Source of the DNA: Caribbeanibacter sp964518305
Lineage (GTDB): Bacteria > Gemmatimonadota > Gemmatimonadetes > Palauibacterales > Palauibacteraceae
Length of the DNA stretch: 64,000 bases
NCBI GenBank assembly: GCA_964518305.1
Contig: CAZFDK010000006.1
Location: 38,225 to 102,224 of the forward strand
Direction of reading: 5' to 3'
Below are positions 34,813 to 42,404 of this stretch, in pieces (position 1 is the stretch's first letter; each line of letters starts with the position of its first letter). The translations under genes and the position numbers were made by a program. A model generated the notes under the pieces. The model saw only the letters and a program-made list of their open reading frames with translations. It did no database searches and was not told the origin of the DNA.

Positions 34813-35406
34813 ATGCGACGTCTCAAGCTCACGGCCCTCGCCCTGCTCGCTGCCGTCCTCATCCCGGCTACGGCGTCGGCGCAGCTCGTGAAGATCACGC
34901 CGAAGGTCGGTGCTCACTTCTCGTCGGAAACAGTGATGGGCATCGAGGACCAGGTCGGATCCACCATCTCCGAGAGGAGCATCTCGAGCTTCGCCTTCGG
35001 GGCCAACGCCGAGGTCGGAGCGCCGGGTTTCCCACTCGGTCTGCGGGCCGACGTCCTCCTGTCCACCAACAGCGAGGCGACGCTGGACACCGAGGAGCTG
35101 GAGAGCACGCTGCTCGGAGCCTCGGGCTCCCTGGTGCTCCGTCCACTCTCCGTGCTCCCGTTCGTGGATCCGTATCTTCTGGGGGGCGGAGGCTTCACGA
35201 GCACCAGCTACGACGCCACCGAGTTCGCTGGCGATCTTCCCACCGACCGTCAGTTCGCACTGCACACGGGCGTGGGCACCGACATCTCGCTTGGCGGCAC
35301 CCGGATCCAGATCGAGGCCACGGATTACATCACGAACCTCGACACCGACTTCGACGTCCAGCACGACGTCTTCGTCACCGCCGGCCTGGGCTTCTCCTTC
35401 CCCTGA
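34813..35406 (+). CDS. Outer-membrane beta-barrel protein
   Basis: A 197-residue exported protein. The signal peptide MRRLKLTALALLAAVLIPATASAQ has a typical cleavage site after ASA. The mature part is a small barrel with aromatic- and glycine-rich strands (FAFGANAEVGAPGFPLGLRADVLL, YLLGGGGF, FALHTGVGTDISLGG), ending in a terminal Phe-Pro after AGLGFSF. The ATG has GGAG at 8 bases. A strong terminator follows. The function is not recognisable. Confidence 0.83.
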   Translation: MRRLKLTALALLAAVLIPATASAQLVKITPKVGAHFSSETVMGIEDQVGSTISERSISSFAFGANAEVGAPGFPLGLRADVLLSTNSEATLDTEELESTLLGASGSLVLRPLSVLPFVDPYLLGGGGFTSTSYDATEFAGDLPTDRQFALHTGVGTDISLGGTRIQIEATDYITNLDTDFDVQHDVFVTAGLGFSFP

Positions 35407-35442
35407 TCCGGGCTCGCTGCTGAGCGACATTTCCGACCGGAC

Positions 35443-35497
35443 AGCCCCGGGACGCCGGGGGCGCCTCTGTGCGTCCCCCGGCGGGACGGGGCTTTTC
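35443..35497 (+). terminator. Strong rho-independent terminator
   Basis: AGCCCC followed by a GCCGGGGGC-type stem folds back on GCCCCCGGC-like sequence and GGGGCT, then TTTT. The stem is about 20 pairs with a few mismatches. It ends the outer-membrane protein transcript and finishes only nine bases before the GTG of the next gene. Confidence 0.82.
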
Positions 35498-35505
35498 TCC
35501 TGTCC

Positions 35506-37518
35506 GTGACGGTCGACGATCCCCCGGACCGTCCCCTCTTCGTCTGGGACGGCGACTGCCGCTTCTGCGGGTGGTGGGTACGGCGGTGGATGAGCCGGCT
35601 GCCGGAGGGCGCGGTGCGGTCGGTCCCCTTCCAGGAGGTCGCCGGCCGGTTTCCGGAGATCCCGGAGTCCTCCCTCCGGAGGTCGGCGAAGCTCATCCTG
35701 CCGGACGGGCGGGTGCTGGAGGCCGCGGCCAGCGTCTTCCGGCTGCTGGCGATCGGGGGGAGGGGATGGGCGTGGAAGCTCTACCGTGGCTTGCCGCCGT
35801 TCCGCTGGATCGCGGAGGCTGTCTACGGCCGGGTCGCCCGGCACCGATCGGCGGCGGAGGCCACCACGCGCTGGGTCTGGGGGGACGACCCGTCGCCTCC
35901 GACCTTCGCCGTGGGCGGCTGGCTCTTCCGCCTGTCGCTGGGCCTGGTCTACGTCGTCGCCTTCCTCTCCCTCCTGGTTCAGGTGGACGGGCTCGTCGGT
36001 CCGCAGGGCATTCTTCCGGCCGGGGAGCTCCTCCGGGCCGTGCAGGAGGGCACGGCCTCCGGGATCGAGGCGCTCTGGCGGGCGCCGACGCTGGCGTGGA
36101 TCTCCTCCGGGGAGGCGGCGCTGACGGCGATGGCCTCCCTGGGAGTCGGGGCCGGCTTCCTGCTGGCTCTCGGAATACGGCCGCTCGTCTTCGGGGCGGC
36201 AGCCTGGGTGCTGTACCTGTCGCTCACCGTGGTGGGCCAGGACTTCCTGGCCTACCAGTGGGACAGCCTGCTTCTGGAGGCGGGCTTTCTGGCGCTCTTC
36301 ATCGTCCCGGCGGGTCCCGCCACGCCGGGCGGCCCGGTGTCGGATGCCGGCGACGACGGGACACCGGGACCGGGATCGGGATGGGCCGACGGCATCCGAG
36401 CGGCCCTGTTTCGGGCCCCGCGGCCGGGCCGGACAGCGGTGTGGCTCGGGGTCTGGCTCCTCCTGCGGCTGATGCTGCAGTCGGGGCTGGCGAAAATCGC
36501 GGGCGGCGACCCGGTGTGGCTCGACCTGACGGCACTCTCCCACCACTTCGAGACGCAGCCGATCCCGAATCCCGTGGCCTGGTTCGCGCACCAGCTACCG
36601 CGCTGGGTTCACCGCGCGGGGACCGCAGGCGCCCTCCTGATCGAGATTGCGGTGCCTCTGTTGCTCCTCCTGCCGCGTCGCCCCCGGCACCTGGCCGTCG
36701 GGGCCGTGGTTCTCCTCCAGGCGCTCATCTTCCTCACCGGCAACTACGCCTTCTTCAACCTGCTCACCGTGGCGGTGGCCTTCCTGGCCGTGGACGACCA
36801 GGCGTGGAGGAGGCTGCTGGGGGGGCTGCGGGTCGGGCGCCCGCTCCTGGACGAGCTCCGAACGCCCGGTCGGGTCCGCGGCCGCTTCCGGGGGGCGCTG
36901 ATGGTTCCCTACGCAGCACTGGCCGTGGTCGTGGGCGGCGCGCAGCTGGCCCGCACGGCGAGCCCCGGCGCCGTCCCGGAGATCGTGGCGGGGCCCGCCG
37001 ACGCGGTGGCCGAGGCCGTGGCGCCCCTGCGACTGGTGAACGGCTACGGGCTCTTCGCCGACATGACCACGACGCGGCCGGAGATCGTGCTCGAGGGACG
37101 CCACGGCGATGGTCCGTGGAGGGCCTACGACTTCCGGTACAAGCCGGACGATCCGGAAGAGTCTCCGCTCCAGGTGGCGCCGCACCAGCCGCGGCTGGAC
37201 TGGCAGATGTGGTTCGCGGCGCTGAAGGCCCGGCGCGCTCCGGACAGCGCGCCGGCTCGGGCCCGGTACGACCGCTGGCTCCTGCGCTTCGTGGCCGAGC
37301 TTCTCCGGGGTACGCCGGCGGTCACGGGGCTCCTGGACGCGGACTCTCCCTTCCGCAGCCGTCCCCCGGATGCCGTTCGCGCCCGGCTCGTGGAGTACCG
37401 GTTCACGGGGTGGGAGGGGTGGTCCGGGGGAGGGCGCTGGTGGCGGAGGGGAGGAGCTGCGGAGATGTACCTGCCGGCGGTGCGACTCGACCCGAGCGGG
37501 CTGGCACCGGCGCGCTGA
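35506..37518 (+). CDS. DCC1 thiol-disulfide domain fused to lipase maturation factor (LMF1-like/HTTM)
   Basis: A 670-residue fusion. Residues ~8-120 form a DCC1-like thioredoxin-fold domain with the DxxCxxC motif (DGDCRFC, Cys18 and Cys21). Residues ~140-670 match the lipase maturation factor family: about eight membrane helices, DFLAYQWDSLLLEAGFLALF, LTALSHHFETQPIPNPVAWF, TGNYAFFNLLTVAV, then the soluble C-terminal part (NGYGLFADMTTTRPEI, PHQPRLDWQMWFAAL). In animals LMF1 folds lipases in the ER. A bacterial membrane protein with an oxidoreductase domain suggests a role in disulfide or envelope-protein maturation (inference). The GTG has no visible ribosome site and lies right behind a terminator, so a leaderless or very short transcript is possible. 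Confidence 0.88.
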   Translation: MTVDDPPDRPLFVWDGDCRFCGWWVRRWMSRLPEGAVRSVPFQEVAGRFPEIPESSLRRSAKLILPDGRVLEAAASVFRLLAIGGRGWAWKLYRGLPPFRWIAEAVYGRVARHRSAAEATTRWVWGDDPSPPTFAVGGWLFRLSLGLVYVVAFLSLLVQVDGLVGPQGILPAGELLRAVQEGTASGIEALWRAPTLAWISSGEAALTAMASLGVGAGFLLALGIRPLVFGAAAWVLYLSLTVVGQDFLAYQWDSLLLEAGFLALFIVPAGPATPGGPVSDAGDDGTPGPGSGWADGIRAALFRAPRPGRTAVWLGVWLLLRLMLQSGLAKIAGGDPVWLDLTALSHHFETQPIPNPVAWFAHQLPRWVHRAGTAGALLIEIAVPLLLLLPRRPRHLAVGAVVLLQALIFLTGNYAFFNLLTVAVAFLAVDDQAWRRLLGGLRVGRPLLDELRTPGRVRGRFRGALMVPYAALAVVVGGAQLARTASPGAVPEIVAGPADAVAEAVAPLRLVNGYGLFADMTTTRPEIVLEGRHGDGPWRAYDFRYKPDDPEESPLQVAPHQPRLDWQMWFAALKARRAPDSAPARARYDRWLLRFVAELLRGTPAVTGLLDADSPFRSRPPDAVRARLVEYRFTGWEGWSGGGRWWRRGGAAEMYLPAVRLDPSGLAPAR

Positions 37519-37532
37519 CGGGCGGCGCGCAC

Positions 37533-38483
37533 TCAGATCGGGAGCGCCTGCCGGAGCACGAAGAGGAGGTTGGCGGGGCGTTCGGCCAGGCGGCGCATGT
37601 ACCACGGGAACCAGTGGGGCCCGTAGCTGATCAGAACGCGGACAGCCTCCCCCTCACCGGCCAGCGTCCGCTGCGCCGCGGTGTCGATGCCGTACAGCAT
37701 CTGGAACTCGTACGCGCCGGGATCGATCCCGCGCTCGCGCGCCTCGGCACGGATGCTCCGGTGGAGACGGCGGTCGTGGGTGCCGTAGGCCGACCGGAGG
37801 CCGGTGCCGTCCACCTCCAGAGTGCGCCGGGCCAGCCGCAGGAAGTTCTCGTCCACGGCCTCCCGGTCGGGGTAGGCGATCTCGGGAGGCTCGTCATAGG
37901 CGCCCTTCACGAGACGCACGCCGCCGGCGGAGGATAGCTGCCCTTCCAGAGCCAGCAACGCCTCGAGGTCCTCCTCGGTACGGTAGAGGTAAGACTGCAG
38001 GCAGACGCCGACCCTGGCGCCCTCCCGGCGCAGGTCGCGGTACAGCTCGAGCGTCGGATCCACGTAGCTGGACGACTCCATATCGATCCAGAGCATCCGT
38101 CCCGTGCGTGCCGACGCCTCGGCCAGGGCCTCCATGCTCCGGCGGGTCAGATCGAAGTCGATATCCAGGCCCAGGTGGGTGGGCTTGACCGAGATCTCCG
38201 GGTTCCCGGGGTGCCCGCTGGTATCCTCCAGGGCGTCCAGGTAATGCTCCCGAATCTCCCGCGCTTCGGCGTCCGTCTCGATCTTTTCGCCCAGGAAGGT
38301 GAAGACCGCGGCGATTCCGTCTTCAGAGAGCCGGTCGGCGGCCTCCAGGGCGTCCGCCACCTCTTCTCCGGGCAGGAATCGGCGCACCGCGCGCCGCACG
38401 ATCGAAGAGTCCCGGGACCACCGTCGGAGACGCTCGCTCCGGGAGGCCCGCAGGAGCACTCGGCGGCAGAGAGGCGAGGTCAC
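37533..38483 (-). CDS. Proline dehydrogenase
   Basis: A 316-residue FAD-dependent proline dehydrogenase (PutA/PRODH family) that oxidises proline to pyrroline-5-carboxylate at the inner membrane. It has SVKPTHLGLD, WIDMESSSYVD, CLQSYLYRTEEDL, RLVKGAYDEP, and the C-terminal EFQMLYGID and YGPHWFPWYMRRLAERP barrel strands. Length fits the monofunctional type. The GTG start overlaps the stop of the upstream lipoprotein gene (GTGA). No P5C dehydrogenase is adjacent. Confidence 0.94.
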   Translation of the reverse strand: MTSPLCRRVLLRASRSERLRRWSRDSSIVRRAVRRFLPGEEVADALEAADRLSEDGIAAVFTFLGEKIETDAEAREIREHYLDALEDTSGHPGNPEISVKPTHLGLDIDFDLTRRSMEALAEASARTGRMLWIDMESSSYVDPTLELYRDLRREGARVGVCLQSYLYRTEEDLEALLALEGQLSSAGGVRLVKGAYDEPPEIAYPDREAVDENFLRLARRTLEVDGTGLRSAYGTHDRRLHRSIRAEARERGIDPGAYEFQMLYGIDTAAQRTLAGEGEAVRVLISYGPHWFPWYMRRLAERPANLLFVLRQALPI

Positions 38484-38920
38484 CCCCGGGGCGAGCGGCG
38501 GCCGCCGGAGTCGGCGGGCGTGTCCGTGCTCACCCCCCGGAGGGGGACGCGGGACGTGTCTCGGCCCTGGTGGATTTCCCGTGAGAGGGACGTCACCAGC
38601 GAGTCGTCACGGAGACTCCGCACCTGGCCGTCCGTCAGCGCGGCGTAGAACGCACTGGTGGCGTCGGTGACGACCGCCAGGGGCTCCACCCCGTGCCGAG
38701 CCGCCACCTCCCCGGGATCTGCGGACGGGCGAAGCCGGACGTAGTAACGGTCGGTCGCCGAGTCGGGAACCGCGGCCTTCCGGCCGGGATTGTTGCCGCC
38801 GCACGCTCCGAAGACGGCAGGGCCGAGCCCGGCCGCGGCCAGGAGCAGCGCCATCACCCACCGGCGCCCCGTCGGCCACGTCCCTCTCCGAGTGTGCCGG
38901 CCGCGCGTCAGCGTCATCAC
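38480..38920 (-). CDS. Lipoprotein with peptidase-inhibitor I9 (subtilisin-propeptide)-like domain
   Basis: A 146-residue protein. A basic N-terminus, hydrophobic stretch and FGACGGN lipobox-like Cys (about residue 40) suggest a lipoprotein. Residues ~58-120 read like a stand-alone subtilisin propeptide: RYYVRLRPSADPGEVAARHG, then a central strand ending in FYAALTDGQVRSLRDDSLV. The C-terminus is Ser/Asp/Arg-rich. It starts in an overlap with the stop of the metalloprotease gene upstream and ends in an overlap with proline dehydrogenase. A protease-inhibiting or chaperoning role is plausible from the fold, but no serine protease is nearby. Confidence 0.65.
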   Translation of the reverse strand: MMTLTRGRHTRRGTWPTGRRWVMALLLAAAGLGPAVFGACGGNNPGRKAAVPDSATDRYYVRLRPSADPGEVAARHGVEPLAVVTDATSAFYAALTDGQVRSLRDDSLVTSLSREIHQGRDTSRVPLRGVSTDTPADSGGRRSPRG

Positions 38921-40998
38921 CGGCGAGGCACGGTCCGCAGCCGGCGCACGTGTCCGGAGGGTGTCACGCCGAACAGCGGAACCCGCAGGCGGTCGTCGCC
39001 GAGTTCGATCGCTGTCCCGCTCGCGCCGAGGACGAGTGAGCTCGTGGTGGAGAGCTGGAAAGAATCGGCCGCGCCCGTGTCCACGGCGTAGTACTGGTCC
39101 GCGAGGGAGGCGATGCTCACGACGCTGAGCGGGTTGTCCACGGACGGGTTGATGAACCCGGTCATCAGCTCCGTGCCGAAGACGGACTCCCGCCAGTGCG
39201 CGTTGCGGGTGCCATCTCCGCCCTGGTTCGCCACCGGCACCGGCTCCCCGTCATACCCGCTGCCGCCGATGGCGAGAAAGCGATCGATGGCGAAGGGCCC
39301 CGTGAAGAAGGGATCGTCGGTGTCGCTTCCCTCACGGAGCTGATAGGGGCCGGTGTTGTCGCCGCCCTGGACGTTCCACAGCCCGCCGAAGCCCAGCACG
39401 TGGGCGATCTCGTGGATGACGATCTCCTCCAGCGCCCCCCCGCTTCCGCCCACGTCGGCGGTGTCGACGACCATGCCGCCGGCCAGGGGGAGGGGCGGCC
39501 GCCCGGGATCCGTGTCGCTGGTGCGGATGAAGCACGGCCCGGCCCGGGCGAGGGCCCCGCCCTCTCCGTCGATGGAGTCGCTCCGGACCATCAGCAGGAG
39601 GTCGTCGATGTTCGCTCCGCGCTTTCCCGCGTCGGTCGTCGCCCGGAAGCACTGGTCCAGGTCGATGGAGTCGGCGAAGGCGACGTCCTCGAGGTCGCCC
39701 GTGATCACACGCGTCCACCGGTCGCGGGCCGAGCGCGCCACGGTCCGGAGCGAGTCGGAGACGGTGCCCACGAACTGGAGCTCGATGTCGTAGCCCGGGG
39801 GATGGCTCTCCAGGCGCGCCGTCGCCGTGTTGTCACCCTCGTTCGTCTCGGAGATCCTGTCGCCCGGGTCCACGACCAGCGTCAGCCGGTGTGTCCCGGC
39901 GGCGAATGGTCCGAGGTCGGACTGCGGTGGCAGGGAGTCAGAGGCGCCTGCCGGCAGGGCGGAGAGGGTGCCCGAGCGGAGCGTCGTCCCGCCGGCGTCC
40001 CGGATGCTCCACTCCACGGAGGACAGATCGGTCGGTCCGGTGTTGGTGATCACCCCGCCCAGCTGCACCGTCGAGTCGCGGAGCACGCCGCGGGGCGTCA
40101 GGAAGACGGACCCCACACTGAGGTTCGACCCCGCCGCGACGCGGACGGCGCCGCTGGTGCCGTCGGGGGCCTCGGCCACGACCTCGGCGGTCCCGCTGCC
40201 CACCACGGCGGCCCGGGCCGTGCTGTCCGTCGACTGGACGACGGTGACCACGGCGGCGTCCGTGGAGCTCCACGACAGCCCCGTGCCGGGGACCGCGTTG
40301 CCCGCGGCGTCCACGACCTCGCCCGTGACGTCGAGCGTGTCACCGCGGGCGGCCCGGACGCTGTCCGGGCTGACGAGCACCCTCGCCACTCTCTGCTCCA
40401 CGACCAGCTTCGACGTGTCGGCCATTCCGGCCGCCCGGCCGACGACTCCCGTCACGCCCTCGCTCTGCGACCGGGCCGTACCGGAGGTGTCGATGGTGGC
40501 GACGGAAGGGCGGACGGTCGTCCAGGTCGCCGAGATGTCCGCGACCGCGTTGCCGTTCGGGTCCAGGGCCTCGGTCCGGAACTCCCGCGTGGTCCCCAGG
40601 GCATCGACCAGGGCCGAGTCCGGCTTCACCTGCACCGCGACGACTTCCTGGTCGACGGTGAGCCCGGCCGAAGCGGTGACGGGCGCGCCTCCCACCCGCG
40701 CCTCGAGCTGCGTCGTTCCGGAGCCGACGGCCGTGACCGTACCGGTGCTGTCGACGGTCGCCACGCCCTCGTCGGCGGTGCTCCACACCAGTTCGACCTC
40801 CTGCACCCGCTCACCGGACGAGGAGAGCGGGCGAGCGGTGAACTGCTGCGTCCCGCCGATGGCGGAAAGGGTGGCCGATCCCGGTGCGAGCTCCAGCCGG
40901 TCCACGGCGCTGGGGCCCGTCAGGTCGCCGCTGCAGGCCGCGATCGCCGCGGTCGCGAATGCGGCCGCCGCGAGACGCGCCGCTGATGGACACTTCAT
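38917..40998 (-). CDS. Surface lipoprotein with Big_2 repeats, CARDB domain and M8-like metalloprotease
   Basis: A 693-residue protein. The signal ends at AIAACSGD (lipobox Cys ~22). Three bacterial Ig-like (Big_2) repeats follow, each starting with a VxxLxLxPxSA-type strand and ending in a VATIDxSGxVxA-type strand. A CARDB-like segment (NTGPTDLSSVEWSIRD ... DRISETNEGDN) comes next, and a zinc-protease region last. His529, Glu530 and His533 form HEIAHVLGFGG, and the third ligand is probably His601 in NAHWRES, followed by FGTELMTGF. This layout is that of bacterial leishmanolysin-like (M8) proteins. The ATG at 40998 begins the signal peptide. It is the first gene of a three-gene coupled operon. 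Confidence 0.88.
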   Translation of the reverse strand: MKCPSAARLAAAAFATAAIAACSGDLTGPSAVDRLELAPGSATLSAIGGTQQFTARPLSSSGERVQEVELVWSTADEGVATVDSTGTVTAVGSGTTQLEARVGGAPVTASAGLTVDQEVVAVQVKPDSALVDALGTTREFRTEALDPNGNAVADISATWTTVRPSVATIDTSGTARSQSEGVTGVVGRAAGMADTSKLVVEQRVARVLVSPDSVRAARGDTLDVTGEVVDAAGNAVPGTGLSWSSTDAAVVTVVQSTDSTARAAVVGSGTAEVVAEAPDGTSGAVRVAAGSNLSVGSVFLTPRGVLRDSTVQLGGVITNTGPTDLSSVEWSIRDAGGTTLRSGTLSALPAGASDSLPPQSDLGPFAAGTHRLTLVVDPGDRISETNEGDNTATARLESHPPGYDIELQFVGTVSDSLRTVARSARDRWTRVITGDLEDVAFADSIDLDQCFRATTDAGKRGANIDDLLLMVRSDSIDGEGGALARAGPCFIRTSDTDPGRPPLPLAGGMVVDTADVGGSGGALEEIVIHEIAHVLGFGGLWNVQGGDNTGPYQLREGSDTDDPFFTGPFAIDRFLAIGGSGYDGEPVPVANQGGDGTRNAHWRESVFGTELMTGFINPSVDNPLSVVSIASLADQYYAVDTGAADSFQLSTTSSLVLGASGTAIELGDDRLRVPLFGVTPSGHVRRLRTVPRR

Positions 40999-41357
40999 GG
41001 GCGTCGGCAGTCTCCCGTGCGGAAGGGGGCACTCGGCTTCCGGCTCGTTGCCCATCGCCGCCGGGAGCGGCTGCTGCCGCGCCGGAACGAGGGCCGAACG
41101 AGGGCCGAAGCCGTCGCATCAGAGTAGAACACGCGCTTCCCCCCCCGAGTTCCGGCGCTCCTGGCGTTCCCCGGCGCGGACCACCTGATGCAGGAGGCGA
41201 TGCGAGGCGTTCACGGAGGCACCGGCGGGCCGTATCTTTTCGCCTTTCGGAGCCGCGCGGACGGCGGGGGGCGTCCGCGCCCGGTGCCGCTCCAGTGACT
41301 TCGGTCACGACAGCCCCGACATCGACTCCATCCACGCCATCGCGTTCGGAGGACCGC
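40999..41357. other. Divergent intergenic region
   Basis: These 359 bases separate the metalloprotease gene (-) from the formamidopyrimidine glycosylase gene (+). A promoter-like pair for the glycosylase is noted separately. No convincing promoter for the metalloprotease direction, open frame or RNA structure was seen. Confidence 0.55.
41210..41238 (+). promoter_or_regulatory. Candidate promoter for the Fpg-family gene
   Basis: TTCACG and TATCTT are separated by exactly 17 bases, with four of six matches in each box. The leader to the ATG at 41358 would be about 115 bases. This is moderate evidence only. Confidence 0.4.
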
Positions 41358-42155
41358 ATGCCCGAGCTCCCGCACGTCGAGATCTTTCGCCAGCACCTGG
41401 AGGCCACGTCCCTGAAGAAGGCCATCGAGGACGTGGAGGTGCGCGACGAAGACCTGGTCAAGGACATCTCTCCCGCGGACTTCACCGACCGGCTGACGGG
41501 GGATCATTTCGTCGGCAGCCGCCGCCACGGGAAGTACCTCTTCGCCGAGACCGGCGAGGGGACGTCGGTGCTCTTCCACTTCGGCATGAGCGGCTTTCTG
41601 AGCTGGTTCGAGGATCCGGATCGGGAGACCGACTACCCGAAGGTGCTCTGGCACTTCGAGGACGACGGGGTGCTGATCTTCGACTGCGTCCGGAAGCTGG
41701 GGGAAGTCCGCCTGGTGGAGGACGCCGACGACTGGATCGACGAGAAGGGCCTCGGCCCGGACGCCCTCAGCGAGGGCTTCGACCGCACGTCCTTCCGGGA
41801 GGCCCTCTCCGGCCGGCGCGGCTACCTGAAGACGGCGCTCATGAACCAGGAGATCATGGCCGGGATCGGGAACGAGTTCTCGGACGAGATCCTTTTCCAG
41901 CGCAAGCTCCCCCCGAAGACGAAGGTGAAGGCGCTGTCGGAGAAGGAGCTAGAGGCGGTGCACGACACGCTCACGCACGTCATGGAGACCGGGATCAGCG
42001 CGCGAATGGAGGAGGACAATCTCCCGAGCCGCTTCCTCCTACCGCGGCGCGACGAGGGGGAGGAGTGCCCGCGCTGCGGCGGCGAAATCCAGCGGATCGA
42101 GGTCTCGGGTCGCGGGAGCTACTTCTGCCCGGAGTGCCAGGAAGAGGAGCCGTGA
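41358..42155 (+). CDS. Formamidopyrimidine-DNA glycosylase / endonuclease VIII family
   Basis: A 265-residue DNA repair enzyme that excises oxidised bases and nicks the strand. After Met removal the catalytic Pro is first (PELPHVE), with Glu second, as in Fpg/Nei. The middle has GRRGYLKTALMNQEIMAGIGNEFSDEILF (helix-two-turn-helix with the conserved Asn). The C-terminal zinc finger has CPRCGG ... CPECQ. The ATG has GGAGGA at 5 bases. The exact base preference (8-oxoG versus pyrimidines) is not decided. Confidence 0.92.
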   Translation: MPELPHVEIFRQHLEATSLKKAIEDVEVRDEDLVKDISPADFTDRLTGDHFVGSRRHGKYLFAETGEGTSVLFHFGMSGFLSWFEDPDRETDYPKVLWHFEDDGVLIFDCVRKLGEVRLVEDADDWIDEKGLGPDALSEGFDRTSFREALSGRRGYLKTALMNQEIMAGIGNEFSDEILFQRKLPPKTKVKALSEKELEAVHDTLTHVMETGISARMEEDNLPSRFLLPRRDEGEECPRCGGEIQRIEVSGRGSYFCPECQEEEP

Positions 42156-42321
42156 GGAGCTGACGGGGAGTCGAGCAGGGAGCCGATCGGCGTCCGCCCG
42201 GAGGCCCCCGGGGACGACTCCAGCGGCGGACGGAGAGCCCGAGCCCAAAGAGCAGGTCGGTCGCCGCCGGGACGGGCCCCGCCGCCACCTCGATTTGACA
42301 TCCCGCCCGGACGAGCGGACG

Positions 42322-42350
42322 TTGTTCTCTGGTTGAGAATGAGTTTCAAT
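42322..42350 (+). promoter_or_regulatory. Candidate promoter overlapping a Fur-like box
   Basis: TTGTTC (42322) and TTCAAT (42345) are 17 bases apart and overlap the Fur-box-like sequence. Binding there would block RNA polymerase at the -10 region. The hexamers are weak (three and four of six), so the assignment depends mostly on the operator. Confidence 0.4.
42334..42348 (+). promoter_or_regulatory. Fur-box-like operator
   Basis: TGAGAATGAGTTTCA matches the Fur 7-1-7 core TGATAATNATTATCA at 12 of the 14 specified positions and has the expected dyad symmetry. It lies 57 bases upstream of the TonB-dependent receptor start, in an AT-rich spot in otherwise GC-rich DNA. Iron repression of the receptor and possibly of the genes behind it is likely. 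Confidence 0.65.
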
Positions 42351-42404
42351 TTCACTCAGCCCGTGCGCTGGCCGGCGGGCGGAGAACCAGACGAACGACG
42401 ACAC

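Noticed and set aside
39196..40986. Long plus-strand open frame opposite the Big_2/metalloprotease gene
   Set aside because: Antisense shadow; the minus strand has signal peptide, Ig repeats and HExxH, while the plus frame has none of these.
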